Source: Closterium sp. Naga37s-1 (taxonomy: Eukaryota; Streptophyta; Zygnematophyceae; Desmidiales; Closteriaceae). From it: a DNA stretch of 64,000 nucleotides. The translations under genes were made by a program, and so were the position numbers. The stretch lies in NCBI GenBank assembly GCA_947471745.1, contig CANJKZ010000010.1, forward strand, positions 7,892,001 to 7,956,000. The letters run 5' to 3'. Below are positions 1 through 10,901 of the stretch, piece after piece (positions within the stretch are counted from its first letter, which is position 1; each line of letters begins with the position of its first letter). Under the pieces are notes generated by a model. The model worked only from the letters and a program-made list of their open reading frames with translations. It did not search any database and was not told where the DNA came from.

Positions 1-1230
1 TGGTGCAGCCACAGCCTCCTCGTAGGCCTGTCCCGAATCAGCTGCAACCCCAGATATTTCTCCACGGGGCTAATCTCCCGCAGCTGAAAGGCACTCTGCA
101 GCAGGTCACGCAGCTCCCGTAGCATGCTCTGACTACGGCTGGCAGCAAGCAGGTCATCCACATACACCAGCAGCCAGCACATCTCCCCCTCAACATCACT
201 CTTGAAGTACAGAGCCTCATCCACCTGGCTCTTCTTCCATCCAGCCCCAAGCAGCACCCCATCCAAGGCCTTATACCACAGCATCGGGCTTTGCTTAAGG
301 CCATACAGACTCTTCACCAACTTATAGACACGAGGAGTCCCATCCTCGTAGTAGCTCGGCTGCTCCATGTAAAGGTCTCGGTCCAGCACGCCATGGAGGA
401 ACGCGTTCTTCACATCCAGCTGCATCAGGTCCAAATCAAGTGCAGCTGCAATTGCCAGAATCACACGTGCCGTCACATAGCTTCCCACAGGGGCGTACGT
501 CTCCTCATAGTCCACCCCTACCACCTGCGTGAACCCCTTCACCACCAGCCTCGCCTTCTCACGCTCCACTATCCCATCCGGTCGGAACTTGGTGTTCAAA
601 ATCCAGCGGTTCTTCATCACATTCACCCCTGGCGGACGCGGAACCAACTCCCAAGTCCCCTGCTCAATCAAGCTCCGCATCTCCTCATCCATCGCCTCCT
701 TCACCTTGTCGCCCTTCCAGCAGCCCAAGGCCTCCTTCACTGTCATCTTCGCTATATCCCACTGCCTCTCAGGGTCAGCCACCACGTCAGGGTCCAGGTC
801 TGTCCACTCCTCGTCCTCCTCCTCGTCATCCAATCCCGCTGGCTCAACCACTAAAGCCCAAGCATACTTAAGAGGCGGGATACCACGAGTGATGCGAGTG
901 GAGCGACGCAGCGGTTCAGTGATCGTCCCAGAAGCCACCACACGACCACCATCTCTAATTCCCCACATCTCCTGCTCCCCCGTCTGCGGCTCCCCTGTCT
1001 GCTGCTCCCCTGGCTGCTGGTCCACCATCTGCTGGTCCCCTATCTGCTCCTCCCCTATCTGCTGCTCCTCAATCTGCTGCTCCCCTGTCTCCTTCCCCCC
1101 ACTCTGTTGCACTCCATCCATGCTGCTCTCGTCCTGCAGCTGCTCAGTCTCAAGGCGCTGCCCGTCGGTGATCACCATAGACGGCGGTAGACCCAAAAAT
1201 GTGGCATGCCATGTTTTGGCATAGTAAGCA
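1..1230 (-). mobile_element. Ty1/copia reverse-transcriptase fragment (truncated)
   Basis: On the minus strand one frame stays open from about 1230 down to the window edge. It reads as the copia RT (RVT_2 type). There is a Gln/Glu-rich linker, then a stretch resembling STRITRGIPPLKYA near 900, then the RT core with WELVPRPPGVNVMKNRWI, ARLVVKGFTQVVGVDYEET and LDVKNAFLHG. The catalytic motif YVDDLLAAS lies near 160. Nothing upstream of 1230 looks like gag, protease or integrase, because the frame meets a stop at once. The piece is therefore 5'-truncated, and its 3' end (RNase H, LTR) is outside the window. It belongs to a different copia lineage from the intact element at 12114-19509, whose RT motif is YVDDLVFAT. 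No LTR or target duplication can be seen here. Confidence 0.85.
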
Positions 1231-2048
1231 GATTATTGTTATTTTAGAAAACCAAGTTTCACGGTTGAGCACGCCTCATCTCGCGTATTTGTTGAATAGG
1301 CTTCACTAGCATTTTAAGAAACTTCTGATACATCAGACAGAAAAAATCACGCCATCTGACCCATCAGGTAGGTTCAAAACCTAGGGATGACCCTGACACC
1401 TGAATCTCTCGTGGTCCTAGATAGAAAGAGGAAAAGAAGGGAAAGAAATACATAAATGAAGGAGAAAGGAAATGAAGAAAGAAAGGGTCAATCCTTGCAC
1501 ACTCGCTCAATTGCACTCATCTCAGCAGCAATTTTTTAGCACCAAGGCAACCCATCTTTAGTGTCACGTGATCTTGACGTCGCACATGCCGTCCTATTCG
1601 TTGGTGCCACTGATCTTGACGTCGCTTCATGGGATGGCAGGCGGCGGGGCGACCCGTCGTTGTGAAGTGTCGTGACATTTTTAGTCACACACACGTGTTG
1701 ATCGAAGCGATCAGGTAACCATCATCGCGAAACCTTGCCATGACGACATCCGATGCAAGTTGATTACCTCACTGCCAAAACTTCCCGAAGGGAAAGCCGG
1801 CGACAGCGACGAGTGACGAAAGCAGCGTACTCTTCTAGCACGAATTGACGAAAATATCAGCATCGCTTGTGCGTAAATTTGCAGGGATCTCGTGGTTGCC
1901 GCAGGGGATTAGGTAGGGGCTAATTTTGTTTGAACGATGCGCGAATCGAGATTCGCGGCGCGGCGCTTGTTCGTGTCAAGAACCGAGCTAAGGGCAAAAG
2001 TGGGCCTGCTCTGCTTTCCTCTCCGTGCATGTGCCTGCAAAATCTCTT
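1231..2048. promoter_or_regulatory. Upstream region of the first cysteine-repeat gene
   Basis: No convincing gene is present. The palindrome CACGTG (G-box core) occurs at 1565-1570 and 1692-1697. The 15-mer TGATCTTGACGTCGC is directly repeated at 1569-1583 and 1611-1625 and contains a TGACG/ACGT core. These resemble plant bZIP-type sites, but function is inferred. A purine-rich stretch lies at about 1420-1490. Confidence 0.35.
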
Positions 2049-2060
2049 ATATATATATAA
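2049..2060 (+). promoter_or_regulatory. TATA box of the first cysteine-repeat gene
   Basis: TATATATATAA lies about 105 bases before the ATG at 2165. This spacing would put transcription start near 2085-2095 with a 5' UTR of 70-80 bases. A TATA box also precedes the neighbouring paralogue, which supports the reading. Confidence 0.55.
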
Positions 2061-2164
2061 GTTGACGGTGCTGTTGTTTTCTTATCAACACAGTTTTCAT
2101 CCAGCTTCATCGCCGACGCTCCCGAATCAGTCTGACGGGACAGCCTTTCATATAGATTACTTCG

Positions 2165-3385
2165 ATGGGTAGTACTAGGAGTATCTTTGCGCTCTTGTGC
2201 ACCGTGACCGTGGCTCTGCTGTTTCTCCTTCCGCCCAGCGCCCATGCGGAGCTGACGGGCACAGATGGCGTCGTAGCGAAGTCCGCCGGGTCCATGGGAG
2301 CCACCACACGGCCGAGAAGCATCTCTGAAGGTACACCTTTCGTGTAGGCCGCCGTGTATTACACGCTCTTTCGCCCACCCACTGGCAGTAGTGTCGCACT
2401 AACTCCGCATCCTTTCCCGCTTTTTTCAATCTCCAGGCCCATAGTTTGTCCATGCTTTCCGTTTTTCCTTTCATGATTCTGAGCCGTTTTTCACCGGGGC
2501 TTCTTGATTCCACCTTTTGCAGTAGGCCAAGCAAAGCTTCGCGGGCGTCGCTTGGGCCGCCATCACGACGACGACGACGACGATGACGACTTAGACTGCA
2601 AGGACGACGACGACGACGACGACAGCGACAACAAGTATAACAACAAGTACGACAACAAGTACGACAACAAATACAACGACAAGAAGTACGACGACAATCA
2701 CGGCGACAACAAATACGACGACAATCACGGCGACAACAATTACAACAACAAGTACAGCGGCAATCATGGCGACAACAACTACAACAACAAGTACAGCGGC
2801 AATCACGGCGACAACAATTACAACAATAAGTACAGCGGCAATCACGGCGACAACAATTACAACAACAACTACAACGACAATCACGACAATCACGACGACA
2901 ACAACTACGACAGCAAGTATGAGAAGATGAGCTGCTCCGAGAAGTACAAGATGCGCTCCGATAAGTGCAGCTACAAGCGCGAGCGGTGCGGTGGGGACGA
3001 GTACTGCGGCGCGACGAACGACGCGTGCGAGAGGAGGGCGTACATGCTGTACGATAAGTGCAAGCGCGGCAAGTGGACGTGCGAGAACTGGTGCGACTAT
3101 AACAGACTCAAGTGCGTGGAAGACTACCACAAGAGCAGCAGCACTTGTCAGGATCGCGTCGAGTATTGCTACGACAAGTGCAAGGGCAACGACAACTATC
3201 ACAAGGATTATAACCACAGTGACAACAAGTATGATGATCACCACGACAGCAAGTACAACAAGAAATACGATGATGACCACCATGACGATGACGATCACCA
3301 TGATGACGACGATCATCACGATGATGATGATCATAATGATGATGATCACCACAACAAGTACTACAACAATCATGGCAAGTACTAG
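2165..3385 (+). CDS. Secreted Asp/His-rich cysteine-repeat protein A (family not recognised)
   Basis: Two exons, 2165-2330 and 2523-3385, with a phase-1 GT-AG intron, give 342 aa. Residues 1-28 are a clear signal peptide with cleavage predicted after AHA. A run of Asp follows, then an Asn/Tyr/Lys/Asp/His-rich region with 13-residue repeats. A cysteine domain spans about residues 193-275, and the tail is built of Asp and His runs. The cysteines show an internal threefold pattern, C-x10-C-x6-C-x3-C joined by x6. In the first unit of this copy one cysteine of the C-x3-C pair is absent. The paralogue at 4311-5140 has the same signal peptide, intron position, intron phase and cysteine order, so this is a tandem duplicate. 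The composition suggests an extracellular or vacuolar cation- or mineral-binding protein, which is inference. I know no named family with this pattern. Confidence 0.85.
2690..2890 (+). repeat. 39-bp coding tandem repeat in gene A
   Basis: About four to five diverged 39-bp units encode the 13-residue motif GDNNYNNKYSGNH. The units differ mainly at third codon positions (aat/aac, cac/cat), so the protein repeat appears to be kept by selection or by recent expansion. Confidence 0.8.
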
Positions 3386-4202
3386 ATCTAGCATGTTTCT
3401 TTTAGTAAGGAGCTGAAGAAAGTGCTGGGTAGGTTAACTGCTCGCTGCTGACTGCTGAAGTGGGTGCCTTGTTTGCTGGTTGTCATGTTGATATGCTAGT
3501 AAAGGGAGTGGTGGGGGTCCTAGAACCTACGTAGCTGTATGCACTGCATGTTTCTTTTCTGATAACTTCAAGCGAATTTCACAAGGAAAATATGAGGGCT
3601 ACTCTAATCTTGATCCTTCTTTCCTTTCCACCATCTGCCACTATGACTTCTAGCAGGTTCGCAATGCCTGTTTATAAATATTTATCAGTTGAAGTTAGAA
3701 TAATAGATGTATTAGTATTAAATATCGACGTATTTGTCGTTTCACCCAAGGGCGCTCCGTTCACATGCACATGCTCTCGACACAGTATCAAACCGCGCAA
3801 CCCTAGGCAGGTCAAAGCCCACACACAAGTATTGATGGGGATCTCAAGGTCGCGATTCTTGGCAGACCGTCGTTTGTCGCCGCACTGTCTCGTCATCCAG
3901 TGAAAGTGAGCTAACAGAATTACCAGTGATCACGAAACATCTCGCGTTGTTGTTTTCGCAAGGCGATTTTTCTTATTGGTGTGCGTGAATGAGAGGCGAC
4001 TCGATCCTGGGGGGCCAGTGATGGCTAGGGGGGATTTCATGATTCATCACAACTGCAACCAGATACTGTACCCATCCTTCTCGCGACGCGGCTCTTTCTC
4101 TTAGGCACCCGCACTTGCACAAGCCCTGTTGCCTTCCCCCCCAGCCCAAGCCACCCCCAACCTCAACCACTCCCACTTGTTTCATCGCCTCGCCTTCTTT
4201 CC
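3386..4202. other. Intergenic region between the two cysteine-repeat genes
   Basis: This holds the 3' flank of gene A and the upstream region of gene B. Short open frames occur (for example 3592-3903), but none has recognisable content or splice partners. I see no RNA gene or mobile element. Confidence 0.5.
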
Positions 4203-4208
4203 TATAAA
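4203..4208 (+). promoter_or_regulatory. TATA box of the second cysteine-repeat gene
   Basis: TATAAA lies 103 bases upstream of the ATG at 4311, nearly the same distance as in gene A. The promoter layout was probably duplicated with the gene. Confidence 0.6.
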
Positions 4209-4310
4209 GCCCAACTCACGCAGGTTTTTTTTCTATAATCCATATTGATTTCACTTATCGACCGATAGAGCTCCCATAATCGACTGCCTTTGCTCCGTCT
4301 AGCTGCTGCC

Positions 4311-4652
4311 ATGGAAGGGAAGAAGCTAGTTGCGTTCCTGTGCGTGGTTACCGTAGGTCTCCTCGTCCTCCTTCCACTTACAGTTCATGCGGATGTGGCG
4401 GGTTCTACGACACTGGCAAAGACCCAACAGCCGACCGAAGGCGCTGAAGGTTTGTATTCTTCGACATTCTCGGAAATTTACGCCCATTGTTACCATCTCT
4501 TCTTCCTACCTGACGTCTCCTGGTGAACGTCAGTGCTATTAAATTTCGTCGTCCAATTCGGCCGAGCCCTTAAGCCCACTTCCTCGCGTCGCTCCTGATC
4601 TGCTTCCTCTCCCGATCCGCAGAGTCCAGGACGATGTTCCGGCGACGACTGA

Positions 4653-4687
<35 letters not shown>

Positions 4688-5140
4688 CTTGATTGCGAAG
4701 ACGACGACGACCACAAGCCGCCCAAGCCCAGCCCGTCGCCGCCGCCGCCCCCCCCGCCGCCCAAGAAGGAGAAGAAGAAGCTGACGTGTCTGGAAAAGTA
4801 CAGGCTTCGCTCCGACAAATGCAACTTCAAGCACGAGTGGTGCAAGCGGGAGTGTGAGGACGAAGACGAAAAGGCCATCTGCAACGTTGCCGACGACTCG
4901 TGCGAAAGAAAGGCGTACATGCTGTATAAGAAGTGCAAGTACGGCAAGTGGACGTGCAAAGATTGGTGTGCTTATAACAAGATGCGCTGTATGGAGGATG
5001 ATCGGTTGAGCTCGACGACGTGCAAGAAGCGCGCCGATTATTGCTACGAGAAGTGCGACCCGAAGCCAATTCAGAAGGACGAAAAGCACGACGATGACGA
5101 CGATCACCACCACCATGGCGACGATGACGACGATAACTAG
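4311..5140 (+). CDS. Secreted Asp-rich cysteine-repeat protein B (paralogue of A)
   Basis: Two exons, 4311-4449 and 4623-5140, share the phase-1 intron with gene A and give 218 aa. The signal peptide is residues 1-27. A run of Asp and a Pro/Lys-rich linker follow. The cysteine domain spans about residues 102-191 and the tail is Asp/His-rich. The domain shows the complete threefold pattern C-x10-C-x6-C-x3-C. Unit 1 carries an extra x8-C insertion before unit 2. Segments shared with A include MRSDKC-, ERxAYMLYxKC- and GKWTCxxWC-like stretches. The central Asn/Tyr repeats of A are replaced by Pro and Lys. ATG 4311 is chosen over an upstream in-frame TTG because it starts the signal peptide directly. 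Function is unknown. Secretion is well supported and metal or mineral binding is inferred from composition. Confidence 0.85.
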
Positions 5141-5596
5141 ATCCAGCATGCGTATTTCGACAGAATTGGTAGCTACTCGGCTCACTGTTCGCGAATGACT
5201 CTCGCGAAGGCTAACTGATTTTTGCTGACGCTAGGGAAACCGTCCGCATGGCTGAGATGCTTAATATGCTGTCTTAATTGTTAATATTGGCTCGATAACG
5301 GGGAGCCCTTGTCATAAACTATCGTACCAGAGTATATGCGTGGCTGAATGGCACGTTTCAGGCATGGCACTGGTCTGCCACCATCTTAGCCAATTCTGTT
5401 GACCATCAAGACGGGAACCGTAGTGGCAAGGCTATCACCCATTGCGATAGCCACACGCCTAAGACATGCTGGGTAGCCCCCCCTACCCTCATAAGATGGT
5501 CTATACCTTCATCCTGCAATTTCCATCCTTGCAGATGCAGGTTTTTTTTTGCAAGCCTGCGTATATAAAATGATTGTTGTTGAGAAAGTGTGCTAG
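5141..5596. other. Intergenic region downstream of gene B
   Basis: The 3' flank of gene B runs up to the gypsy-1 insertion site. There is no ORF with recognisable content. The last five bases (GCTAG, 5592-5596) are one copy of the gypsy-1 target-site duplication. Confidence 0.6.
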
Positions 5597-5924
5597 TGTT
5601 ACGGGTGCAATGAATCGAAGTAGCGAGAATTGCACTAAGGTGTCAAACGAGTACAAAGATGTGAGCGAAGGCATGAGCGAACATTTATACGCGAAACATG
5701 CAATCGGTAACGCGGTGCGTGCGAGCTAGCTAGTGCTATGCTGGCAGCGAGGCTCGGGCTAGTCCCGAAGCGTAGGCCGACACGGCCGGGCCAGCAGTGC
5801 GAGGTTTGGCAAAACAGTGCGCGCGAAGTTGGCGAAGTCCCGTTAGCCGTAACGGGCGAACAACGGCTGTTGCTGTACGCGATGTAGTCGGGCTCCGTAA
5901 GGAATGCCGAGAAAATTCCTTACA
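5597..5924 (-). repeat. Gypsy-1 3' LTR
   Basis: 328 bp, running TG...CA. It matches 10918-11245 with about five substitutions. The neighbouring G-run on the minus strand (5925-5937) is the polypurine tract. Confidence 0.95.
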
Positions 5925-5940
5925 CTACCCCCCCCCTCAA
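5925..5940 (-). promoter_or_regulatory. Gypsy-1 polypurine tract
   Basis: The minus strand reads a run of eight to nine G followed by TAG, immediately inside the 3' LTR. This is the expected place for plus-strand priming. Confidence 0.75.
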
Positions 5941-5953
5941 GAAGCCCCCTCCG

Positions 5954-7165
5954 CTACGCGAGTGCGTGTATATCGCGGAATCCCCGGCTCCTCAGGTACA
6001 CTTGCAGGGCAAGGTGGTTTTCAATGTTGGCCAGGGGCACCCAGCTATCTTCAGTTGGCGTGCGGTCCTTCCAGCGAACGAGGAATTCAATCCTCCTGAT
6101 TCCCGTGGGGTGGCGAATCCGATGACTCAGGATTTTTTCGGGTTCGATGATCGGCTCTGATGCAGGGCGAGTCATGGATGGCGGGCGGTGGCGAGGCAGT
6201 TGGCTTGTGGTTGGGATGTATGGGCGAAGCAAGCTGACGTGGAACGAAGGGCTGATGTACCAGTCGGTCGGTAACAGTAGGTGCGCGGTTACTGGCGTGA
6301 TCATGTGGCTGATTTGGAATGGGCCACAGTAGCGCGGTCGAAGTTTTGGTACGTCGGGCAGTCGCAGATTTTGCGTGTCGAGCAGTACGTAATCCCCTGA
6401 CTGGTATGTGACTGGGCGGCGGTGGCGGTCAGCGTTGCGCTTAGCGATGGCGTTTGCTTTTTTAATTGCTTCTGCGGCTCTGGTGCGGGCAGCTTGCAAA
6501 ATTTCGGCGAATTGCTGTGCGCGTGGTGTTGGGTTGTCCGGACTCGGCGTCATGGGCACTGTAGGATTTTGCCCGTAGTTCAGGTAGAAGGGGGACTGCT
6601 GCGTCATCGCTGACGTGGCGTTGTTGTACGCGAACTCGATCAGCGGCAGCTGCTGCTCCCAAGTCGTGGGGTCGTCGCACGTGGCACGAATCAACTGCTC
6701 CATCGTCTGATTCGTCCGCTCCGTTTGACCGTCGGTCTCGGGGTGGTACGACGAACTGAACTGTAGCCTGGTCCCGAACTGCTCCCAGAGGTTCTTCCAG
6801 AAGTTGCTGGTGAACTTCGTGTCCCTGTCGCTGATAATCGCTGCTGGTATCCCGTGCAGGCGAACAACGGCTGCGATGAACAGACGAGCGGTCTCCTTGG
6901 CTGAGATCGACTTTTTGCACGCAGCGAAGTGTGCCATTTTCGTCAACCTGTCAACGACGACCATCACCGCGTTGTTACCCCCAGGGTTCGAAGGTAACCC
7001 TGTGACGAAGTCCATGGTAACCTGCTGCCAGGCGCGCTCGGGCGGTGGTATCGGCTGCAATTGACCCGCCTTCCGCTTCCTCGAGCTCTTCATCACCTGA
7101 CACGTGGGGCACGAGCCCACGTGCTGCTGCACGTCGGTCAACAGCTCCGGCCAGTAGTAATACCG
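5954..7165 (-). pseudogene. Gypsy-1 integrase with C-terminal chromodomain
   Basis: The frame holds most of the integrase zinc region (HVGSCPTCQ), the DDE core ([39 protein letters not shown]) and a C-terminal chromodomain (RIEFLVRWKDRTPTEDSWVP). This makes the element a chromovirus. The chromodomain Trp is intact here, unlike in gypsy-2. The frame is cut from RT by the single TAG at 7166-7168, which corresponds to Gln in gypsy-2, and it ends normally at 5954. Confidence 0.9.
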
Positions 7166-8645
7166 CTACAGTTGCTGTCGCGTTTTTTCTACCCCAAAAT
7201 GTCCCGAGGTAATTCCGTCGTGTGCCTTCTGCAGTAGCAGCTCCCTAAGTAGTGAGTACGCGGGTACCCAGATGCGGTTGGTGCCTGTTTTTACGTAATA
7301 AACTCCTTTAGCTTCTGCCAGTTGCTGTGAATTTCCGGTCGTGAAAAACGGGTCGGTGCGGTATTCGTGGGTGAATAGGCTTGTTAAAAGCGGGTTGGTT
7401 TGGGCGAGTAGGATGGCATGGAGTTGGGCGGTAGGGCGAGTGAGTGCGTCGGCGATGTTGGAGGCGCCTTTCTTGTACGTAACCGTGTAGTGGAAGTTGG
7501 ACTCGAGGTAGTCCAACCAGCGAATCTGTCGCGGATTGAGATTTGGTTGGGCACGTAGGTACTGTAGTGATCGGTGGTCTGTCCGTACTGTCACGTCGGC
7601 GCCAGTCAGGTAACACCGCCAAACCTTGAACGCGTGCACGATCGCCAACATTTCGCGGTCGTGTATCGGGTAGTTGCGTTCGGGCGGGTGCAGCTTGCGG
7701 GACTCGTACGCGATTGGCTGGAGGCCGTTCCCGAAATCCTGCAACAGTACTGCTCCCACAGCGATGTCACTTGCGTCAGTGACGAGCTCGAACGGACGGT
7801 GTGGATCTGCGATGTGGAGCACGGGCGGTGAGCACAAAATGTTTTTGAGGGCCGAGAAGGCAGCTTGTTCTTTCTCCCCCCACGTGTACTCAACCCCCTT
7901 CCTCAGCAGGTCTGTCAGCGGGGCAGTCAGCTTCGCCATGGCGGGGACGAACCGGCGCACGTAGTTGACGAACCCCAAAAAACTCTGCAACTCGGTCAAG
8001 TTGGTCGGCGCGTGCCATGCTTGAATCGTCGCAATTTTCTTCGGGTCTATTTCCACTCCTGCAACTGAAATAACGTGTCCCAAAAATTCCAGGCGGTCCT
8101 GTAAAAACTCACACTTAGACGCTTTTGTCAGTAGGCGGTTCTCACTCAGTATTGTAAAAACTGCCTCGATGTCCTGTAAGAACTGTGCTCTGTCAGGGCT
8201 GTAAATCAGTATGTCGTCCAGGTATACTATGACGCACTTATCTAAGAGCGGGCGAAAAGCTTCGTTCATGGTAATTTGAAAAGTGGCGGGGGCGTTGGTC
8301 AGTCCAAAGGGCATGACGGTGTATTCGAAGGATCCGTAGCGTGTTCGAAATGCGGTCTTAGGGCAGTCGGGCGGATTGACGCGAATCTGGTGGTAACCCC
8401 CTCGGAGGTCGATTTTCGAGAAGACCCGGGCTGTGCGCAGTTGGTCGATCAGTTCGTCGGCTCGCGGGATGGGGTAACGGGATTTGATGGTAACCCTGTT
8501 CAGTGCTCTGTAATCTATGCACATGCGAAATCCCCCGTCTTTTCCCCCCGTCTAAACAGTATCGGTGTTGCGAAGGGCGACGAACTAGGGCGAATAAATT
8601 CCTTCTCGAGCAGGTAATCGAGCTGCTTCCTCAGTTCGTCCAGTT
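7166..8645 (-). pseudogene. Gypsy-1 reverse transcriptase and RNase H
   Basis: The frame from 8524 to 7166 contains RT blocks MCIDYRALNRVT, IDLRGGYHQIRV, FGLTNAPATFQ and catalytic YLDDILIY. RNase H (VTDASDIAVGAVL, YESRKL, HDREMLAIVHAF, TDHRSLQYL) and the GAG-pre-integrase-like HFGVEKTRQQL follow. At 8525-8560 the frame is shifted compared with gypsy-2, where ILFTPKKDGGFRM is continuous. Upstream RT residues continue to the TRIM insertion at 8646. Confidence 0.9.
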
Positions 8646-8782
8646 TGTCAGAATCCCAACCACTAGACCATTGGGATAAAAGGGCTTTTTAAGTAGCGGG
8701 TCAGTGCACCCATAACCCCCCAGGCCAACGTGCATGTAACCCTTCCTAGGATCAATCGGGGATCTCCAGTGGACCTCTGACA
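8646..8782 (-). mobile_element. TRIM solo LTR inserted in gypsy-1 pol
   Basis: A 137-bp copy of the 138-bp TRIM LTR (see 20012-20356) has ends TGTCAGA...TCTGACA. It is flanked by the 5-bp duplication CAGTT (8641-8645 and 8783-8787). It splits the region between protease and RT right after a stretch resembling QFRLTQPEL. A single LTR with intact duplication implies excision by LTR-LTR recombination. Confidence 0.95.
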
Positions 8783-9526
8783 CAGTTCGGGCTGGGTCAG
8801 TCGGAACTGTCGCTGTACTGTTGGCTGTGCCCCCGGTTCTAACTCTATCCTGTGGTCGTGCGGTCGCTGAGGTGGCAGTCCCGTCGGTAAATCATCCGGG
8901 AAAATGTCGCTGTACTGCTTCAACAGTGCTGCCAGATCACTCGGTACGTCGGCCAGCCGTTTCTGTAAATCCCCTCCTTTGTCTGCTGCCTCGGCTTCCC
9001 GAATGTCGACCGCGTACACGTCAGCTCCTGCCGCTACGGCGCGTTTCATCGTGATCGCGTTGACACGCACCGACGAAGACTCAGGTGAGCCCCAGCGAGG
9101 TAAGGCGATGTTGTTACCGTTCACTCGCACGGTGCAGTCACCCGTCGTCCAGTCGATTCGCGGATTGTGTCGTTGCAGCCAATCACGCCCGAGTAAAAGA
9201 TCGGTTCCGTCGAGGGTCGTTGCGAGCATTTCCTGACTAAACGTGAAGTTACCCCCACATCGAATCCGAACCCGGTCTACGCGTTCTCGTATCGCCAGCG
9301 GCGTGCCGTCTACCAGTCTTGCGTCGATCTCAGGTAAACATCTGTCCAGTGGCAGTCGCAGTTTTCGTGCTGTAGCAGTGTTGATGAGGCTGTGGCTGGC
9401 TCCCCCGTCTACGAAGATTTTTACTAAGTCCGTCCCAATTTTCCCACTAAGCAGTATGGGGCTGTCTACCGTAGTACCCTCCTTATTCGGCCGGGTGTGG
9501 TCGATTGCGTGAACCGGCACAATCAC
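8783..9526 (-). pseudogene. Gypsy-1 aspartic protease and start of pol
   Basis: The retropepsin motif FVDGGASHSLINTATARKL and the flap-side LLLGRDWLQRHNPRIDW are clear. After a linker with DDLPTGLPPQRPHDHRIEL the frame runs into the TRIM solo LTR at 8782. Protease is in a different frame from gag, so the ancestor probably used frameshifting or reinitiation. Confidence 0.85.
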
Positions 9527-9585
9527 TCGGTGAGGGTCGGTTGGGTCGGGCGAGCGGCGTGACCTGTCAGTAGAGGGCCCGTCTG

Positions 9586-10734
9586 CTACTGACTCCCAGC
9601 GTTTCCCTGCTGCTTGGTCTGTTTCTGCTGCTCAGCTTCCCCCTTTCCCTTAGCGTTTTCCGGGCATTCGCTCTTGCGATGTCCCGGCCGATTGCACGCA
9701 AAGCAGCGCCCTTTGAACAGTGCGGCAGCGGCATTTGCGGCGACGGGACGTATCGTGGCGCCCTCGTTCGTCCCACGAGGCCGATGTCCCCAATGGCTGC
9801 TTCCGTAGGACCCCGGTCTCGGTCGGCGGAAGAAATCAAGTTTCTCCGCCATAGCGAGAATTTCTTGAAAGTCGGTGACGCCGTGAAGCTGGATTTCCTG
9901 AGCGATGTCCTACTTCAGGCCGCCAATGTAGCGGTCGATGCGCTCGCTCTCGTGCATATATCCCACATGCCCGCATAGCGCCAGAAATCCGCTCGTGTAG
10001 TCTTGGACGGAACCGAGTTGGCGCCAAGTGCGGAGCTTCTGACGCGCCGCGATTGGCTCGAAACGAGCGCGCAGACCTGCGCACCACGCGTCCCACGTGC
10101 GATACTGGGGCACCTCCACGAAATACGATGGCGCCCAGGGTCCGGTTTGTCCTTCCCTTGTCGGTAGAGTCGCGTAGTCCGCCGGCTTCGTGACGATGAC
10201 GCGCCACCAGTCCATGGCGGGTCCTCGCAGCAACGACACGGCGTAACGAATCTTCGCCGTATCCTCCGAGACGTAGTTCGCGTCGAAGAAAACGTTCAGC
10301 GTGAAGAGCCACGCCTGAACGGTAGGACCACCCCGCTGACTTGGGTCAAAGCATGGCGGACGCTGCGGCTTTAGCGGCATCGGCGACGGAAGAGTTGATC
10401 CGGCGGCCGGCACTGAAATCGTGACTTGAGGCTAAGTCCTGGCCGCATTCGTCGCGTCGGGGTGTGTCGTGCCGTGGTCGTCGTCTCCGTCATGGCGGAC
10501 GACGCCATCACTTGCGGCGCTCGCGGGTTGCCCCACACTTCCGTGCTGTGATGTTTGTGGTGCGGGCTGAATCGGAGTGCCAGGTGCTTGGGATTGTGCT
10601 CGTGTGAGGTCGTTTTGCAGGGACGAGCGTTCTGCCGTCAGCGTCGCGATTTCCTCGGCGCTCTCGCGGATTTGTCGCAGCAGATCGTTCAAGTGCTCCT
10701 GCGTGAGAGTCGTGACGTCGATGTGTTCAGCCAT
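9586..10734 (-). pseudogene. Gypsy-1 gag with CCHC zinc knuckle, two internal stops
   Basis: The N-terminal coiled-coil-like segment starts at 10734 (MAEHIDVTTLTQEHLNDLL). The retrotransposon gag core follows (WLFTLNVFFDANYVSED, LLRGPAMDWW, TWDAWCAGLRARFEP, YTSGFLALCGHVGYMHESER). The zinc knuckle is CFACNRPGHRKSEC. All parts share one frame and are interrupted by stops at 10432-10434 and 9907-9909. The normal gag stop is at 9586. Confidence 0.85.
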
Positions 10735-10901
10735 TTCGAAGGGCGTCGGCTCGTCTTAGTCTAGGCGCAGTCGTGGCTGCACGCGTTTACGAGAGAACGC
10801 GAGGACAGCGGCTCCTAGGTGCTAAGGTACGTGAGTCCCTTCGAGTGAAAAATCAGAAGTTGATTTCCTGGGGTGTGGAGATGCGTGGTCCGAAAGAAAG
10901 G

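Noticed and set aside
2591-3394. Long Val/Ile-rich minus-strand frame
   Set aside because: Mirror image of the Asp (GAC/GAT) codons of gene A, with no stops only because of codon composition.
3592-3903. 103-codon plus-strand frame between genes A and B
   Set aside because: No recognisable content, signal or splice partner; composition is like the surrounding spacer.
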